Positions 10,721-24,245 of a stretch of 64,000 nucleotides of DNA are shown here, one piece after another. The stretch is from Atherinomorus stipes. Lineage: Eukaryota; Chordata; Actinopteri; Atheriniformes; Atherinidae. Numbering within the stretch: position 1 is the stretch's first letter; every line of letters begins with the position of its first letter. The position numbers and the translations under genes are program-made. The notes beneath the pieces are model-generated. The model was not told the DNA's origin. It made no database searches and worked only from the letters and a program-made list of their open reading frames with translations. Where the stretch lies: assembly GCA_023101725.1 (NCBI GenBank), contig JALJCO010012876.1, forward strand, positions 310,001 to 374,000. The letters run 5' to 3'.

Positions 10721-13700
10721 GGTGGGTATCATAACTATAAATAGACATGAGCTTGTGAACATGCAGCATTTCAAAGATGGATGCAGCAATTGTGTTTGAA
10801 AAGCAAAGCCATGTGAAAGTCCCTGACAGCTTAATACCGCCGAGAGCTGTTAGACCTAGGCTCCAAAATGTCTCTGGCTCCTGCAGACTCAAAATGCATG
10901 GACTTCTCCAATGAAATATTAAGTCAATGAATGTTTTCCACAGTTTTTGCTTTTATGATGTTATGCTGCAGTCAGTTAAATTCACTCCATGTGATCAGTG
11001 TCCTGGTGGTCCTTCAGTAAATAAATCTATATTTCTATGGATACTAAAAGTCACAGAGGTCATTCTGGGGGCAACAGGGATGCTTTGCTGTTTATTTGCT
11101 TCTTTTAATCGGTTTCTGGGTTCACTATGATTCATGTTTCTTTTGTTAATTTGACAAGAAAACCTTCCAGAGATTCTGATATCTCTCCTCTTCATCCAAC
11201 AGTTTTAGTGTAAAAACTATCCTGAAGTCAGATTAGGGTCTGTACACACAAGAGACAGCCTCACCGCAAAAAATATGGCATCTAAACAATATTTTAAAAC
11301 AAATTTTTAAGTGACCACATGAAGGCTAATTACATAATTATGTTGAACCATTATGTGTTACTGCAGGATGACCCACCTACACCTGGTACGATTTTCAGTT
11401 GTCCAAACATGATCATTTGGACCCCACGAACTGATGGGATTGCAGTCTTTATTGAACTCTTGCACTAGACATCTTTAAAAAAACAGAAGTAGAGACTGAA
11501 GGTTGTTAACATTGTGCACAATTATTTTCAACTTGTTGCTACGTGGTGTTGGTACTTTTAAGGGGAGAACCTAAATCTTCTGGAACGAGCAGACTTGGTT
11601 TCTCCATTGTTACACGAGAACATGAAAACTTCAGTCATCACGAAAAACTGCTACGCCTGCATAAAATAGAACTGTCTTTCTGCTAGACATTAAATAAATG
11701 TATTTTTACTAGTCAAGGTAAAGTGACAACTTCAACACCTCAGTAATTACTTCCACACAGAGAAAGGCTGAGTCGGAGTACGACTCCGTTTTGGGTGTGT
11801 TTGTTTTGGCATTGGGCTGACGCTGGGTGCAGGTATCACACCTGATTCATGACTGGCTCCTCTGTCCAAAGGGAACTTCTTGTTGTTGTTGGCTGAACAC
11901 TGAGTTTCTCCTTGCTATCTCACACTCTCACATACCAGCAGGCATATGCGCGCACACACACACCCATACAAACCAAACAATCTTATAAATACTATTTGGG
12001 GATTTTCTGTTCATGCTATTTTGGATTTGGTCTACATAATCACGCAAACAGAAATGCACAAACAAAACAACACTTGAATGCAAAAAGTTTGGGCTTTGCC
12101 ACACGGAATAAGAAAACCAGTTACACATGTATATAAATCAATTCAAACATGTGTAAGCTATCTTTGGATTTGGTCAACAAAATGAGCCACACACACAGAT
12201 GCAAAATACACACATATAAACATGTAAATGCCTTTTACGAGTTTGGTCTCTGTCTCTATCTCAGGAAACTATGCTCCTCTTGGTTTGAATTGGCACAAAG
12301 TATATCTGTACGAGCATCACTGCCGTCTCTGTGCGCTCACTGATCCTTAACCAAGTGAGCTTGAGGTCTCCAGTTTTATGGATTAAACAGAGTCGGTTTC
12401 CTGGAGGGTGGTGGTGTTGCCGGTGGGGGTGGTGGGGTTCTTTTATGGAAGGTTCTCAGAACAGCTTCAAAACAGTTTTTACATAAAAAAATGTGACACA
12501 TTTTGTGTCACTTCTCATATCTTCTGCCAGATCTATCAGTCACTCGGCATGGGAAAACCTGGGAGAAAGAGAGGAAGAAAGACAGCATGGTGCATTTTAT
12601 CTGGATCCTAATGACGGCACAGACCAAACAGGCCGTTATGAGAAAGATTTATTATACAGGGAGCTCCTTCTGTATGCTAGCCTTTAGTGTCAAAAAGATA
12701 GATGGTTTCATTATGCTTCTTCATTGTGTCCATGTGTGGATTTCCAGTACAATGTGGCAGAGCGAGAGTCCGTGAAATGTTCGGGGAAACTGTTCTTGCA
12801 GTCCATGGAGCACTTCTTGTGACTGTTTCATGAGAAAAGTTCATGGTTTTAAATGCTTTCATTCAGACCCTGTTTTGTAGAAGTTCAAATTGATTTGTTG
12901 ATGTGATTTTGACTCTTGGTCTGATGTTGACCATTTGGGTAACCCTATCCCACAACACAGCAGCTCTGGAACAATTAAGGTGACAAAAATGAAGCTGAGA
13001 CCAGAGATCAGACTTTGAGCACAGCATCTGTGGTACTGACACAAAGCTGTTGGGAGTTGTGGCTCTGATCCAAATCTGCCACCTCTGTAGCAGCCCCAGC
13101 GTGAATCTCTACTACATTTCTTTTAAAGTGTGCTTTTAACTGCCATATGTTGCCTGAGCACTGAGTGGTGTCCTAAGTTTGGACAAACTCAAGGAGGTTT
13201 TTACTGAGAATGGAAACCCCACAAGCAGTAGATCAGGGCTGTCTTGTTGATGAATCACAAGTACAGCAGCTGGAGCCCACAGCCCCAGCCTTTAGTCAAA
13301 CCCCCAACTGGGCTGCTGCAAAACACATCGAAAAAGTTTGCAGGGTTACAAGCAGTAACTCACACCTGAAGCCTGTAATGGCACAGCAATGGATTTAATG
13401 ACAAAACACACATCCAAACGGAAATGAGGTTTTACAGTAACTTCATAAGCTCATGTCCATTTTCCAACATCTCAGAACATCCATTTCATTTTGACCGAGA
13501 GAATTCAGGTTTACCCTGCAGAGGAATACATTAGCAGCACACTTCAACCCTTTGAGTTGAAGGAGGCATTTTTCTAATCACTAATCCTGCACTAGTTATG
13601 GTGACATCTTGTTCCCACTAAAGCCATTAAGATGCAATCATAAACGTCTGAGCACAGGCCTCACTCTCAGCTATGTGATGATGGAGCTGGAGTTACTTCT

Positions 13701-16700
13701 TTGAATGAAAATGATTTAGTGTGCCGTAATTCAACACCAACACGTTGCTTTCATCATAAAAATTACCCATAAATTCTTACAATCCTCTAACTTCAGTCAT
13801 TTCAGTTTATTTAATCAGCGAGGCCTTTCAGAAGTTCCCTGTGAGGACACACCACCCAAAAACATAATACTCTCAAGAATTAATATTTTATTTTAGAACC
13901 TCTTTCTCAGTAAAATGTTGTTCAGTGCAGATGGAATAAATTAACCTGGTTTGATTTCAGTTTGATGGTGACCACTGCAGTAAAACAGCCTGTTGTATCT
14001 TGCAAAATGTCATTTTCTGTTTCATCATGTTTTATAAAATATCATATCAGAATTACACATTTAGATTTATTTTGTTTTGCAAATATTTCTGTGAAATCTT
14101 TTGCTTTTCTATGTCATGCAAAAACAAATGTGGTATTTAGCACCTCAAAGCCATAAAGTCCTAAAACACTGAAGAAATGTGTTTAAAATGTGGACTAAAT
14201 ATTGAAATAAAGAGAAAAATTGTAATTAGTTGAAGAAAGAGTCAATCTACTTTTTTGAAAAAAATGTTACCCACTGACTTGACTTCCTTTTTATTTTAAA
14301 TATAACATATTTTATAATCTCCAACCAATGCAGCTTCATGATGGGGCTCTTTAACTTTACTTTCTCTTTTCCTGCAACACGAAGCAAAACCCATGATCCT
14401 GCTTCTTCTGGGCCTAATTCTCTTTCTTCATTACTTGATCATACACTCCAAAGTCACATGGCAACCAACAAAGCCAAGACAAACAGGAACTCTGGGATTA
14501 TTCAGTCATTTTTATCAACATCTTCTTCACTTCCCTTCCCCGTATGATGTCTGGCTTCGGAAATGTTTCCACTCAACAGTTGAGTCTCTGTTGAGGCTTA
14601 AGATGGGATTAGAGCTCAAATTACCTACTCTGTGGCTCATTTACTCTCCGAGTCCACGGTCTTCAAAACAAAAGTTGCATGTGGACATGTCCAGTGATAT
14701 GATAATAGCATGAAATGAGAAACACATTTCAAGACAGAAACTCTTCCCGGCGCCATGGAGAGGCTTTTATGTGTAACGTTTGATGTTACAACACACAGAA
14801 GATGTAAAAGGCAAAAGCGGAGACAAAAGTAAAGATGTTTTGTACATATCATTGACCGATCAATGAGAGAAAGGGAAGCAACAGAATGAAATTAATGATC
14901 TCAGGGAGAAAAGTAGGAAATGACCTCCATTACATTGCACTATTAACATTTCATGGAGCTGGACTGAGGACAAAATAATGCAACAAAATGTCAAATGAAA
15001 AAAAAAAAAAGAATTGTAGTGTTGTTAATAATGATCATGTGTTTTTGTTTTTTTTTTCAATTTTTTGACCCAGTTTTATTGATTAATTTCCTTTATGTAA
15101 ATAGCCCTCCACAGTATTATTTACTCTAAAATGAACCGCCTTTGATCAGGTACTTTGTAAGGTAATTGTTTAATATTTATTGCTTAAATATGTCGAAACG
15201 TTGTTTAATCAAGATCCAAGGCTCTGGAACTCGATTAAACAAGGTTGTCACAAAATGGTCAAAGGAATTTCACTGTGGTTACAATATCTGCTCAACATAC
15301 TCAAGTTCTAACCACGGACCAAACAACGCACAGCTCATTCTGATGTTCCAAAATATTTAGCAATGGGCTGGCCTGTTGGCAGCATCTGTGGTGAGCTAAA
15401 GCCAGCAACAGTCTGCTTTTGTTATCTTCCTCCTCTGTCTGCAACAGGCCATGTCTCATTTACCCTCTGAAGACGTTATCAGCAAACACTTCTGAGAGTG
15501 ACATCCTGCTGGCTGACTCTGGTTATGACCTGCCCCACAACATCCAAACATAATGTTCTACAGTATTACTTCAAGGATGAGGGTGATAGGCAAGAAATAC
15601 TGTGTGATCTTGTGCTTGATATCTGATATCCATGACTTTGCACAATAAAATCAGGTCAGACAACCTAAAATATACAAACAGGATCTCAATACACACATTT
15701 TCTTTTGCTTGCACATCGCCACAGCGCCAGATTCTGCAATAACCGTGGTTTAGTTGTTTACTGTCAAGCGTACTTTCTTTAGAAGGTCAAGGAAAAAGTA
15801 TTCAAGACAAATATGGGTGGTCAGCATATCTCCATCTCTCTGCGTCATTTGATTTGAAATAGCTGGAAAAATTCAGCTGCACATGAATAGATGCACAAGG
15901 CTGGATCTAAGGGAAATAAAAACAAAACGGTGGTGAGTTAAAAGAAAGGGAAGAAAAAGAGACTTACGAGCGACAAAATCCTTAAGCCACTTCACAAAAA
16001 CAGTAGACTCCTGTGGGCTGTATGCTCAAATTACTTTGCAAATGTTAACCTGTCAACTTCATTTGTGTGCTATTGATATCGAAACAGAACGCAGTCGTCT
16101 CTACGCGTGGTGAATGAGAGGCCAGCAGATTGGCTTCGATGCGACTTTCAATCACGGTGGCATGCCTCAGCCCAGTAGACCTTGCAGGGCTCGGCTTGGG
16201 CTCATAAATCAAATGACTGTCTCCCTTTGGCTGCAGTGTTCTGAACGCCTCACAGTGAAATGCACTGTACTCTGTTTTAACCCTCTGCAACCAGATCAGG
16301 TTGCTCTCATCAGCAGAAGCATCACTGTTGTTTGTTTACTACAACTGCTCCTGAAAAAAAACTTAATATAATACCATGGCAATAACTTCAACTTTATGAA
16401 TATTTATCTTCCAATCACCAAATTTTCCCTTTTTTGATAGAAATATACACATTGATTTGGACTGAAATATGTAAACCACTGTACAAACTGCAACATTTTA
16501 TAGAAACTTGAATGGAGTAGGGATTATCTCAACCCCCTGGTTGTTTTGTAGCATGTTAATGATCTTCCTTTGGTTCTAGAGTATGATCATACCATATCCA
16601 TACTTTTTAATTAAAATTCTTGGAATGGATTGACAGGATATTTGGCAAGCTGTAGATTATTGACACACACTTTCATATAGTCATTTTGTGATACTTAACA

Positions 16701-16711
16701 TGATGGCAGAC
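10721..16711. other. Intergenic, no gene seen
   Basis: About 6 kb of AT-rich sequence without recognisable coding exons. Short CA-rich stretches occur at 11948-11962 and 12186-12220, and A or T runs near 14998-15060. No transposon termini were identified. Confidence 0.45.
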
Positions 16712-16715
16712 TTAA

Positions 16716-16870
16716 AGGAGTGATGACATAGCAGTAAAAACTGGTTTATGTTTTTGGCATTACTGCATTCTGCTCACTAGCAGAATGGAAATGCTCCCTC
16801 TAAACTGTGCAATCGTATCCACCTCATTCAATTAGTTCTGTCTCTGTTTTGTTGTTATTTTTGTCTGTAG
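16716..16870. repeat. Terminal fragment of the TTAA-flanked MITE family also at 41661-42443
   Basis: TTAA at 16712-16715 is followed by AGGAGTGATGACATAGCAG. The reverse complement of this occurs at the right end of the 41661-42443 element, and similarity continues for about 55 bp (GTAAAAACTGGTTTATG against GTAAAAACTAGTTCATG). The opposite terminus was not found at the expected distance, so this looks like a truncated copy or a related longer element whose right boundary is unknown. Confidence 0.6.
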
Positions 16871-17167
16871 TGTGAAAAAGATCCACCTCGTTCGGACGGA
16901 ACCTGCGTTTATTTACATGCTAGATGTTTGCGCTGCTCCACTTTCTTGGACCTTTTTAGATAAACTATCAGCTATCACAGCTCAGACAGGACAACGTTAC
17001 AATCCTTCTTCCTCGTGCAACGGAGGGGTGGGAGGAAGAGATGGAAATGCGGCCAAAAACAATCAGTATAATTATTAGCCACGTTAACCACTTAGCTCTG
17101 TCACGTCTGACTGAAGCGATGAGCAAGCTTCGAGGCTTATCACTACCTTCATGATAATAATAATTGC

Positions 17168-17210
17168 TATTATTATTATTATTATTATTATCATTTTTAT
17201 TATTATTATA
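17168..17210. repeat. (ATT)n microsatellite
   Basis: About 14 ATT units with one interruption (TCATTTT). Confidence 0.9.
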
Positions 17211-17213
17211 ACA

Positions 17214-17460
17214 CATTTAATTTAAAAAGCTCCTTATCAGAGCACCCAAGGACACTGTACAGAGCAGATAAAACATAAAAAAAACAGGAAGCTAAAACAC
17301 GAAACATAACGGGTACCACATAAAAAAACATTGGATTGGTACAGATGGACTTGGGTAGAATAAGTGTGTCTGTGCAGAAGAGTTTTGAGAGGGAAATGTC
17401 CACTGAACGGAGATCGGGAATTCCAGAGATGGAGCAGAGTAATGCACATTAGGTTGGTCG
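17214..17460. repeat. Possible 3' fragment of a LINE or other retroelement
   Basis: The stretch with AGCTCCTTATCAGAGCACCC and GGAATTCCAGAGATGGAGCA resembles the 3' region of a dispersed retroelement I recall from teleost genomes. No open frame or target duplication supports this, so the call is tentative. Confidence 0.3.
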
Positions 17461-17919
17461 TGTTTTGTCGAAAGAGTTAGGATACAATCTTATTTACTTA
17501 ACAGCAGATATAAATTTTTTATTCACAAAATGTGACTATTTGGTTGCAGTCTGGAGCCCTGCGAGCCTCTCTCTCTCAGACTGAAGTGCATGTTCTACAC
17601 ATCGCTCTTGTAGCCACAAATGTAACTTTCTCTGGTTGTGAGTAAAACTGTGAACAGGGCAACATGTTCCTGAACCGTGCAAGGACATTTTCTGGGGAAA
17701 ATCGTTTAGAAATGTTATGAACACTCTTTTTTGTTGAATAAACTGCTAGCAGAAATGACAATTTATACGATGAGTCAGTGGCCAAGTGCTATTTCCGGTA
17801 TTTCACAGGAAGTTAATCGCATAATTGTTTGTACATTCGTTAGCTCACGAATAAGGTGGATTAGAACATTGTTAATGAGTCAGCATGTACATCAACAACA
17901 AATGAAGTTCGACCGTACC

Positions 17920-18067
17920 TGATGTGAAGTGTTCACTGTAGTTTTCTCTTTTTACAGCAGACACCCATTTTGCACGTCTGTCCTCGTTTGCAGGGAATTT
18001 AAAAATTGACACCCTCCTTTTGTCCTTGTCTGTTGGTACAACCAACTGCTGAACAAGAAATAACCAT
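17920..18067 (-). pseudogene. Decayed THAP zinc-finger domain, probably transposase-derived
   Basis: Read on the - strand from 18067, the frame gives MVISCSAVGCTNRQGQKEGV, the start of a THAP domain with a C-x4-C zinc pair, then hits a stop. A different frame carries on with FKFPANEDRRAKWVSAVKREN and then YSEHF, the middle and C-terminal parts of the domain. So there is a frameshift, a missing stretch of about ten residues after KREN, and the first zinc ligand of the usual CSEHF is Tyr (codon TAC for TGC). THAP domains occur in P-element and Kolobok-type transposases and in domesticated host genes. The surroundings are repetitive and flanked by TTAA-type elements, so transposon origin is favoured. 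It cannot encode a functional domain as it stands. Confidence 0.62.
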
Positions 18068-18179
18068 CCTCGGAAGATTTTTTCATATATATGTCTAAGA
18101 GTGCGTTCTCGTTTTTGCCGTCTAACATGGCGACGAGGAAGTATCATGTGACACTGTGACGACACCTACACGTCCTCTA

Positions 18180-18508
18180 TATAAGACATTATCTGCAGCA
18201 AAACTCCCTCATTTCATTAATGCTTTAATTGGAATGAACGAACGAATGAGTACTATTGTCCTGTGAGTTCAGAGTTCTCCAAAATGTGTTATTGTTGTTG
18301 TCTGGGTAGCAAGCTGCTCTTCTCGGTTATACTACGGAAGCGCGCATCGTGAACACACGGCCTCGAAAAGTGTATAGTAGCTACACCCTGATAACTAAAG
18401 GAAAGCTAAATCTGAACTCACGGGACAATAGTATTCGTACGTTTGTTCATTTTGCTTAAAGTATTGGCGAAAATCAGGGAGTTTTGCTGCAGATAATGTC
18501 TTATGTAG
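18180..18508. repeat. Imperfect inverted repeat with about 130-bp spacer
   Basis: The arm at 18180-18275 (with TAAGACATTATCTGCAGCAA and CTATTGTCCTGTGAGTTCAG) pairs with the arm at 18410-18508 (with CTGAACTCACGGGACAATAG and TTGCTGCAGATAATGTCTTA). Parts of the arms are near identical while the middle has diverged. It lies between the THAP remnant and the TTAA at 18667 and is probably internal structure of a DNA transposon. Confidence 0.75.
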
Positions 18509-18670
18509 TGGCTGCCCCGTATCTCAGATTTTACTGGAGGAACACCGAAGGGTGACTCAGTGTAATATCTTCCGAAGGACTCAAAGTGATGCAGAAACTT
18601 TACCGGTGGGTAAATGCACGTATGCCTAGGAATAGGGTCCAGGTTGAAAAAAAAGAAACATATCCTTTAA

Positions 18671-19184
18671 AGGTAGAGTCCGAAGTCCCCCCACTGTTTC
18701 TGTTTGCAAACAACAGTATTCAAACTGAGCGCCCCTCCCTCTCAGGCTAATGGCCGCCTCGTTCTTCAGTCTATTCAGCTTCAAGCCTCTCCGTCAGAGC
18801 TTAAAAGCAGGTAAAAGCCAAACCAATATTAACCCTGGTTTTCCAAATTGCATTATCTAAAGCTCTTACCTTTTCTTCAGTGCATCCGCCGTTTTTCTTT
18901 CTTTTTTTTTTCCCCTCGAGAGTTCGTGTGACTGGCGTCCGATCTTGAGCTTATTCCCACACGTCAGCCCGTCATTGGCTGGCGATATAAACAGAAATCT
19001 CCACCCAGAAACGTCGCAACTACAACAAAACTAAGCTAAAGAGCGAATTACAGGCAGGGGGAGAGAGAGTTACATTCAAACGCACCACTGCACGCGAGTA
19101 GAGGCCCAAAGGCGCAGTTTGAGATGGATTTCACTTGCACAAGTCTAACGTTTATTTTCAGGGGGGGAACTTCGGATTCTACCT
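18671..19184. mobile_element. TTAA-flanked MITE, 514 bp
   Basis: The element begins AGGTAGAGTCCGAAGTCC and ends with the inverted copy GAACTTCGGATTCTACCT, with about 20 of 22 bases paired at the termini. TTAA lies directly outside at 18667-18670 and 19185-19188, the target duplication used by piggyBac and Kolobok transposons. It encodes no transposase. The base immediately left of the first TTAA ends another repeat (..CATATCCT), so two TTAA-type elements may abut here. Confidence 0.82.
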
Positions 19185-19188
19185 TTAA

Positions 19189-21598
19189 GCTCATTTATCA
19201 GTAACTGGTATGTGAGGTTTTAACTGCACAATGAACATATCTTGAGAAAAAAACAACAACTTTTGATTCACCTGTGGGCACCATCTTGACTCAAAGCAAT
19301 ACAACCACACAACACTCTACAAGTTCTTGAAAAGTTACGCTTTTCTCTTACTAGCATACTTTTGTGTCAAATTAATTCACACCAAGCTAACTAACACTTC
19401 ATTACAGCAGTCAGGCAGTGAGCAGAAGCTTCAGTTGCAGTACAAACACCCTAGCAAACATGTGACCTCTTTGTCTTGTCAAAAATACAGTAAAATCTTA
19501 TGAACCTCTGTTTTCACTATAAAAACCTCAAAACATACATGGAAAGAGCTTCTTGGTGAAGAGACACTCGTCTTCTCTGTTGCAAGTGGCTGTTCCAACA
19601 GAACAGATTTTCTAAATTACATTCAAGGTTTCACATGAAACAGTGTTCGATCGCAAATGTTAAGGAACTACATTCATGTGCAAAAGCTGGCAGGTTGAAT
19701 AATATACTGTATGTGTTTTTTCACTGAAAAAGAATGTAATCCCGGTCCTGTTATTCGCTTCCCTGTTGGGGTATAAGCATCAGAGCTCAGTCAGGGTCAG
19801 GCTGTAATTCATCTTCCATGAGGCCAGGTGGAGACTGGAGGCTGTCATCACAATGTTATTGATGGGCAGCACTCACACTCCCAGCCTGGTTTGCTGAAAG
19901 ACTTGCACTCATCCTTACTTAACACAATAATAATGCAATAAATAAGAGGGTTATTCTGAGTGCAAATTGTGGATGGTATTTATTCATTATTTGTCTCACT
20001 CCCTGAAAGTGTCTCCACAAAGTTAAGTGGTTAGTGATGCGCACACACGGCAGCGCAGCATGTGGAGATTCCAAGGAAGCCCAAAGAGAGCTGCAGGCAA
20101 GTCCATAAACAAAGCTAGAAATGAAAGAGTAGACCAAGTTGGTGTATTTTCTTTGTTCGGACTCTTACACTAGATTACAGTGTAAATCGTGACACATGTT
20201 CAGGATCAGCTGAAGAATCAGAAAAATTACTTCTGTGAACCTTCCCTTGGAGGACTGTTTGTGTATTTGTCTGTGCATGTGCATGTGTATGAGCGTTTGT
20301 GTATTTAGTCATAAGAGTCATGCTGTTTAATGTGTCTGTTCTTTTTGTGTGAGTGTGTGTGGTGTTATCGTTCAGCTTACGAGCAGCGCTGCTTAATGTG
20401 ACCTACTCTGGGTGTGTTTGTGTGTATTTTGTCAAAGGAGCCTTGCTGCTTGACATGTTTCAACTGTGCGTGCCTGTATGGATCTGTGTTTATATCAGTG
20501 CTTGTGTGTGTAAGTGTGTGTAGCTTGGTAGCGCAGCCTGCTTCTCTGCAGGCTCTGGGCCTGTTGACAGCTCCACTGCTCCCTGTCAACCAGAAGAACA
20601 GCTCTATGTGTGAGTGAGGAGTAGCTGAAGGAACGATGCCCAGAGAGCAGAAAGAAGTCTGGTAGTGTGTATGTCTATGTGTGCACCTGTGTCAGTGTCT
20701 ATGCATGTCTGAGGCTGTGTGTTTATGTGACTTGTCAGCCAGGTTGTCATTATGGAGACAGATAATGTAAAAGCCCTCCTGCTCTGCTGCTGTCTATCCA
20801 CAAACCATTAATTGCAGACACTTGAAAAATACCCTTAAAAGCAATAAATGATGTCTGTGTTGTATCAATACAAAGTCATCAATCACACCTAATCATCTCG
20901 CACTGTGGCATTCCTTTGTCTTTTTACATCAATTGCTTTTCATCAACACCTCTTTATGTTTCTTTTCTACCCAGTTCACTTTCCCTCCCCCCTTCTTGTC
21001 CCATATTTAGATGAATGCATGTCCAACCTTAACTCTTGAGGTCTGCAGGAGCAAACCAGCCAAGTGTTATAGAACCGCACCTTGAAGCTGAAAATAAACA
21101 GAAGTGGAATCCAAACACGTATGAAGAAAGAGATGGCGAGTCAGAGAAGAACAGATGATGGAGAAGAAACATAAAATATATCATGTTTTTCTCTCCCACA
21201 ACCTGATACTGGTTCTGATGTTGCCGAAGTCGAGTTTTTTTCATCAAACTGATCAAAACATTCGTTCTCAGGGTGGCTGAGTTGAGATATTTGCCCTTCT
21301 GGGCCTATTTCAAGCTTTGCCAGGCCACTCTGGCTCAAAGTAGAATGATCTATTGCACAAGTCTGGCTATTAAATAGTTTTTATACTTTCAAAGATGTGT
21401 TCAAGAAGCATGTCTCTCCAAAAAGCCAAGTGCACACTGTGCTATTTTGAACACCTGGCGCAAGACTGCCTAAGACAGTTATATCCAATGATGGCTACAC
21501 CATTGGGAATATAAAATAACAAGACAGAGAAGTGCAAGACACCAAATAAACCCTGGAAGGCTGCAAAAGATACATTTTTTCTCCCACCAAACTAAACT
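19189..21598. other. Intergenic, no gene seen
   Basis: Non-coding. A TG-rich tract (TGTGTGTGAGTG-like, 20270-20520 and 20660-20730) makes spurious open frames. No transposon termini or conserved domains were recognised. Confidence 0.45.
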
Positions 21599-21602
21599 TT
21601 AA

Positions 21603-22812
21603 AGTGCCCCTGGCATGAAATTTGCGTTTTTTGGGGTTTTTGATCATATATTTTAGTTTCCCCAGCCTGCCTTTGTTCCCTAAGGGGTTAAATTAGCATT
21701 CAGAAATAGGCTGATTGGCAGTTTGGCCTATTTTACTCCTAGCGTAGCTTGTGACGCCATGACTTCCAGCCAATTACCTCTCTCCCCCGAACTATACTCT
21801 CCAAGTCCCTCCCTCCGAGACCTACAACAAACCAACATCAAACCCGTTCGCATTAGAACTGCTCTGTACCTGCTGTATGAAGGACAACACCAATCTTTTT
21901 GTCCTCCCCACTGAAAAGCTTGTGGATGATTTTATTTCTGCAGGAATGTGCCGACCGAACTAAAAGAAAATCTCCCTGCAGCTCCGTCTCCTCCTCAGGA
22001 GGTTATAACGGCTTTCAGCCACCACGAAGAAACACAAAGTTTCTAATAAACGTTTCTCATCATGTTCGTGTCTTTAATCTGTGAGGGAAACTGATGTTTG
22101 TGATTATTCCAGTTTATAATTCTTCCCGTTGTGTGTGAGTGTTTGGCTGCGTACAAAGGCAATCAGACCTTCTTTATCATCATCATCATCACTGTTTCTG
22201 TACCGCTCCGGTCAGACGAAGACAGATCTAGCGAGCAGAACTAGTGTAATATATCTTCAGTATTAACTATTAACTGAATTCGGGTCATGGGTGAAGTAAA
22301 TAATCCAGGGAAACTTGTTGCTGGAATATGATGCTGTTTTCTTCCTAAACACGATTCATACTCACAGCATCAGTGTCTGTGTCATGACCGCCGTACGTCC
22401 TTTATAGATCCACAGAGGCTCAATACGAACTTCAAGCCTGATGTGCAGCCGTGTTCAACAGAACAAAGCAACTCTATTTTTTTTTTTTTTTTTTACTCCA
22501 ACATGAGTGTGTGGAGAGGCGCATGTCTGCAGGTTACTGCTTAGTGTATGGGCGAATGTCTCCAGGTATCTCCGTATAACTTCGCCTCCTCTCCACAAGA
22601 GCACCATGACAACACAAGCACACTGTAACAAGCGTGCCTTCTGGTCCCGCCCACCGAACCTAGGTCATTGTATGCCGGTGCTAACAGTAGCGCTAACTCG
22701 TAGCGCCTGCTATTCTATGTTACGGCGAACGATCCTTTCATACAGTATTCAGGTACTTAGAGTCTGATAAAAAGGGACCAAAAGTTGCCGGGAATTTCAT
22801 GCCACTGGCACT
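21603..22812. mobile_element. TTAA-flanked MITE or internally deleted DNA transposon, 1.2 kb
   Basis: Left terminus AGTGCCCCTGGCATGAAATT and right terminus AATTTCATGCCACTGGCACT are inverted copies with one gap. TTAA lies just outside at 21599-21602 and 22813-22816. No transposase frame is visible. The first about 190 bp recur inverted at 26120-26363, which identifies a multicopy family. A T run (22480-22495) and a short TCA repeat (about 22168) are internal. Confidence 0.85.
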
Positions 22813-22816
22813 TTAA

Positions 22817-24238
22817 GTCAGAGGCTGAACTGACTAAGCTGAGGTCGGAGTTAGCTTTCTCTAGTAATAGCGAAGTTACAGAGGCCAGGAAGTGCAGCCA
22901 TCGAGAAACAGTGGGTCAAACAACTGCTTTTAATTCTCTGCCACATTTCCATTGATATACCTTAACAACAGCAAACTTTAACACCATCAATTTATCATAC
23001 ATATGGTATCAAAGCACCTTGAACAATAGTCTAATCTTCAAAGGAGCTGATTTGAGCAGGTGACCGTCTTCAAAAGGAGGTTACGTCTAAATCCTGATTT
23101 CTGTCGGCTTACAAAACAGCTCATCTGATCTTTAAGCTTGGAATTCATGCATGGTTCCTGCACACCACTGCAGACCTGTGGCTTTGATTTCATGATATCA
23201 CAAGACATGCTGTCTATGCTGCGTTCCCCAGAATATTCAGAAGACCTTATTTGGCAGTGGCAGCCTCTTTTGAGCCCTGCTTGAACAAACCACAAACAAG
23301 ACTATGTCTAAAGAAAAACAATATCAGAGAGACTTAGATTAGCCAAACTGTATTTCAATGAGATTCTTGTATCAATGGAAACTATTATCCAGTGCTGAGA
23401 TTTGCAGGAGCACCACTAAGGTTGCTGAAATGACAAGAGAAAACATCATTATTCCCTCATATCATGCCATTCAAATAGCTGAAAGGGAGATCTGCTTAAC
23501 AGCAGGAGGAGCCTTTTCACTCCTCCATGTCTTCTGCTTTGGCTTTTAGGGGTAAATGGGGTAGAAAGAGAAAGAAGATAGCGGGGGGGTTGCAGATATG
23601 GATAATGCAATTACCCACAGTGTCAATGATCAGTGGGAGAGAGCATAATGCATTACAGGATGACTTTGCCAGCAAAGCCTTTGATGTAAGAGCATTACAG
23701 GCTCTAGAAAACAAATACAGGATTCGTCTCTCACTAGTATGTGTATATAAAAAAGGCTAAAATAAATAAATAGATATAAAAATGCAAAAATAAATAGCAT
23801 GATCAAAAGTGTTGCTTTAGCTAAGATCTCAGGAGAGGAGCCATTTCAATAACGGCTGCAGTATTACCCCCAGTATTACTACCAGCAATGCAGACATCCT
23901 TTACCTTTACACAGAAAGTCATCTTTGGCTAGCTGCCATATCAAAATAAATCTAAGTGTGCAAGTTACATATTTGGTTACAAACAACCTCAGTATTGATG
24001 AAACAGATAATGTGGAACCATAGACCATTAATAGAGAGGGACGAACCTTCTGCTATGTCACCCGTTGGTTTCTGAAGAACTAAAAGTGAAGCCAGTTGGG
24101 CGTGTCTCACCATCGCCATCTTGCCATGTCACGTGCGTCGTCACTCCCAGAAAATACTAAAATGGGCAAAGGCAAGGACGCTCCGAGCCATGGGGCAAAT
24201 AATTGACAGCTGATGTATTCTGGGCTAAATGCTAACCA
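22817..24238. other. Intergenic, no gene seen
   Basis: Non-coding sequence. From about 24020 it contains sequence resembling dispersed teleost repeats (GAAGCCAGTTGGGCGTG and CCATCTTGCCATGTCAC), apparently the host of the insertion at 24246. No exact element boundary was found. Confidence 0.4.
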
Positions 24239-24245
24239 AGCTAAC

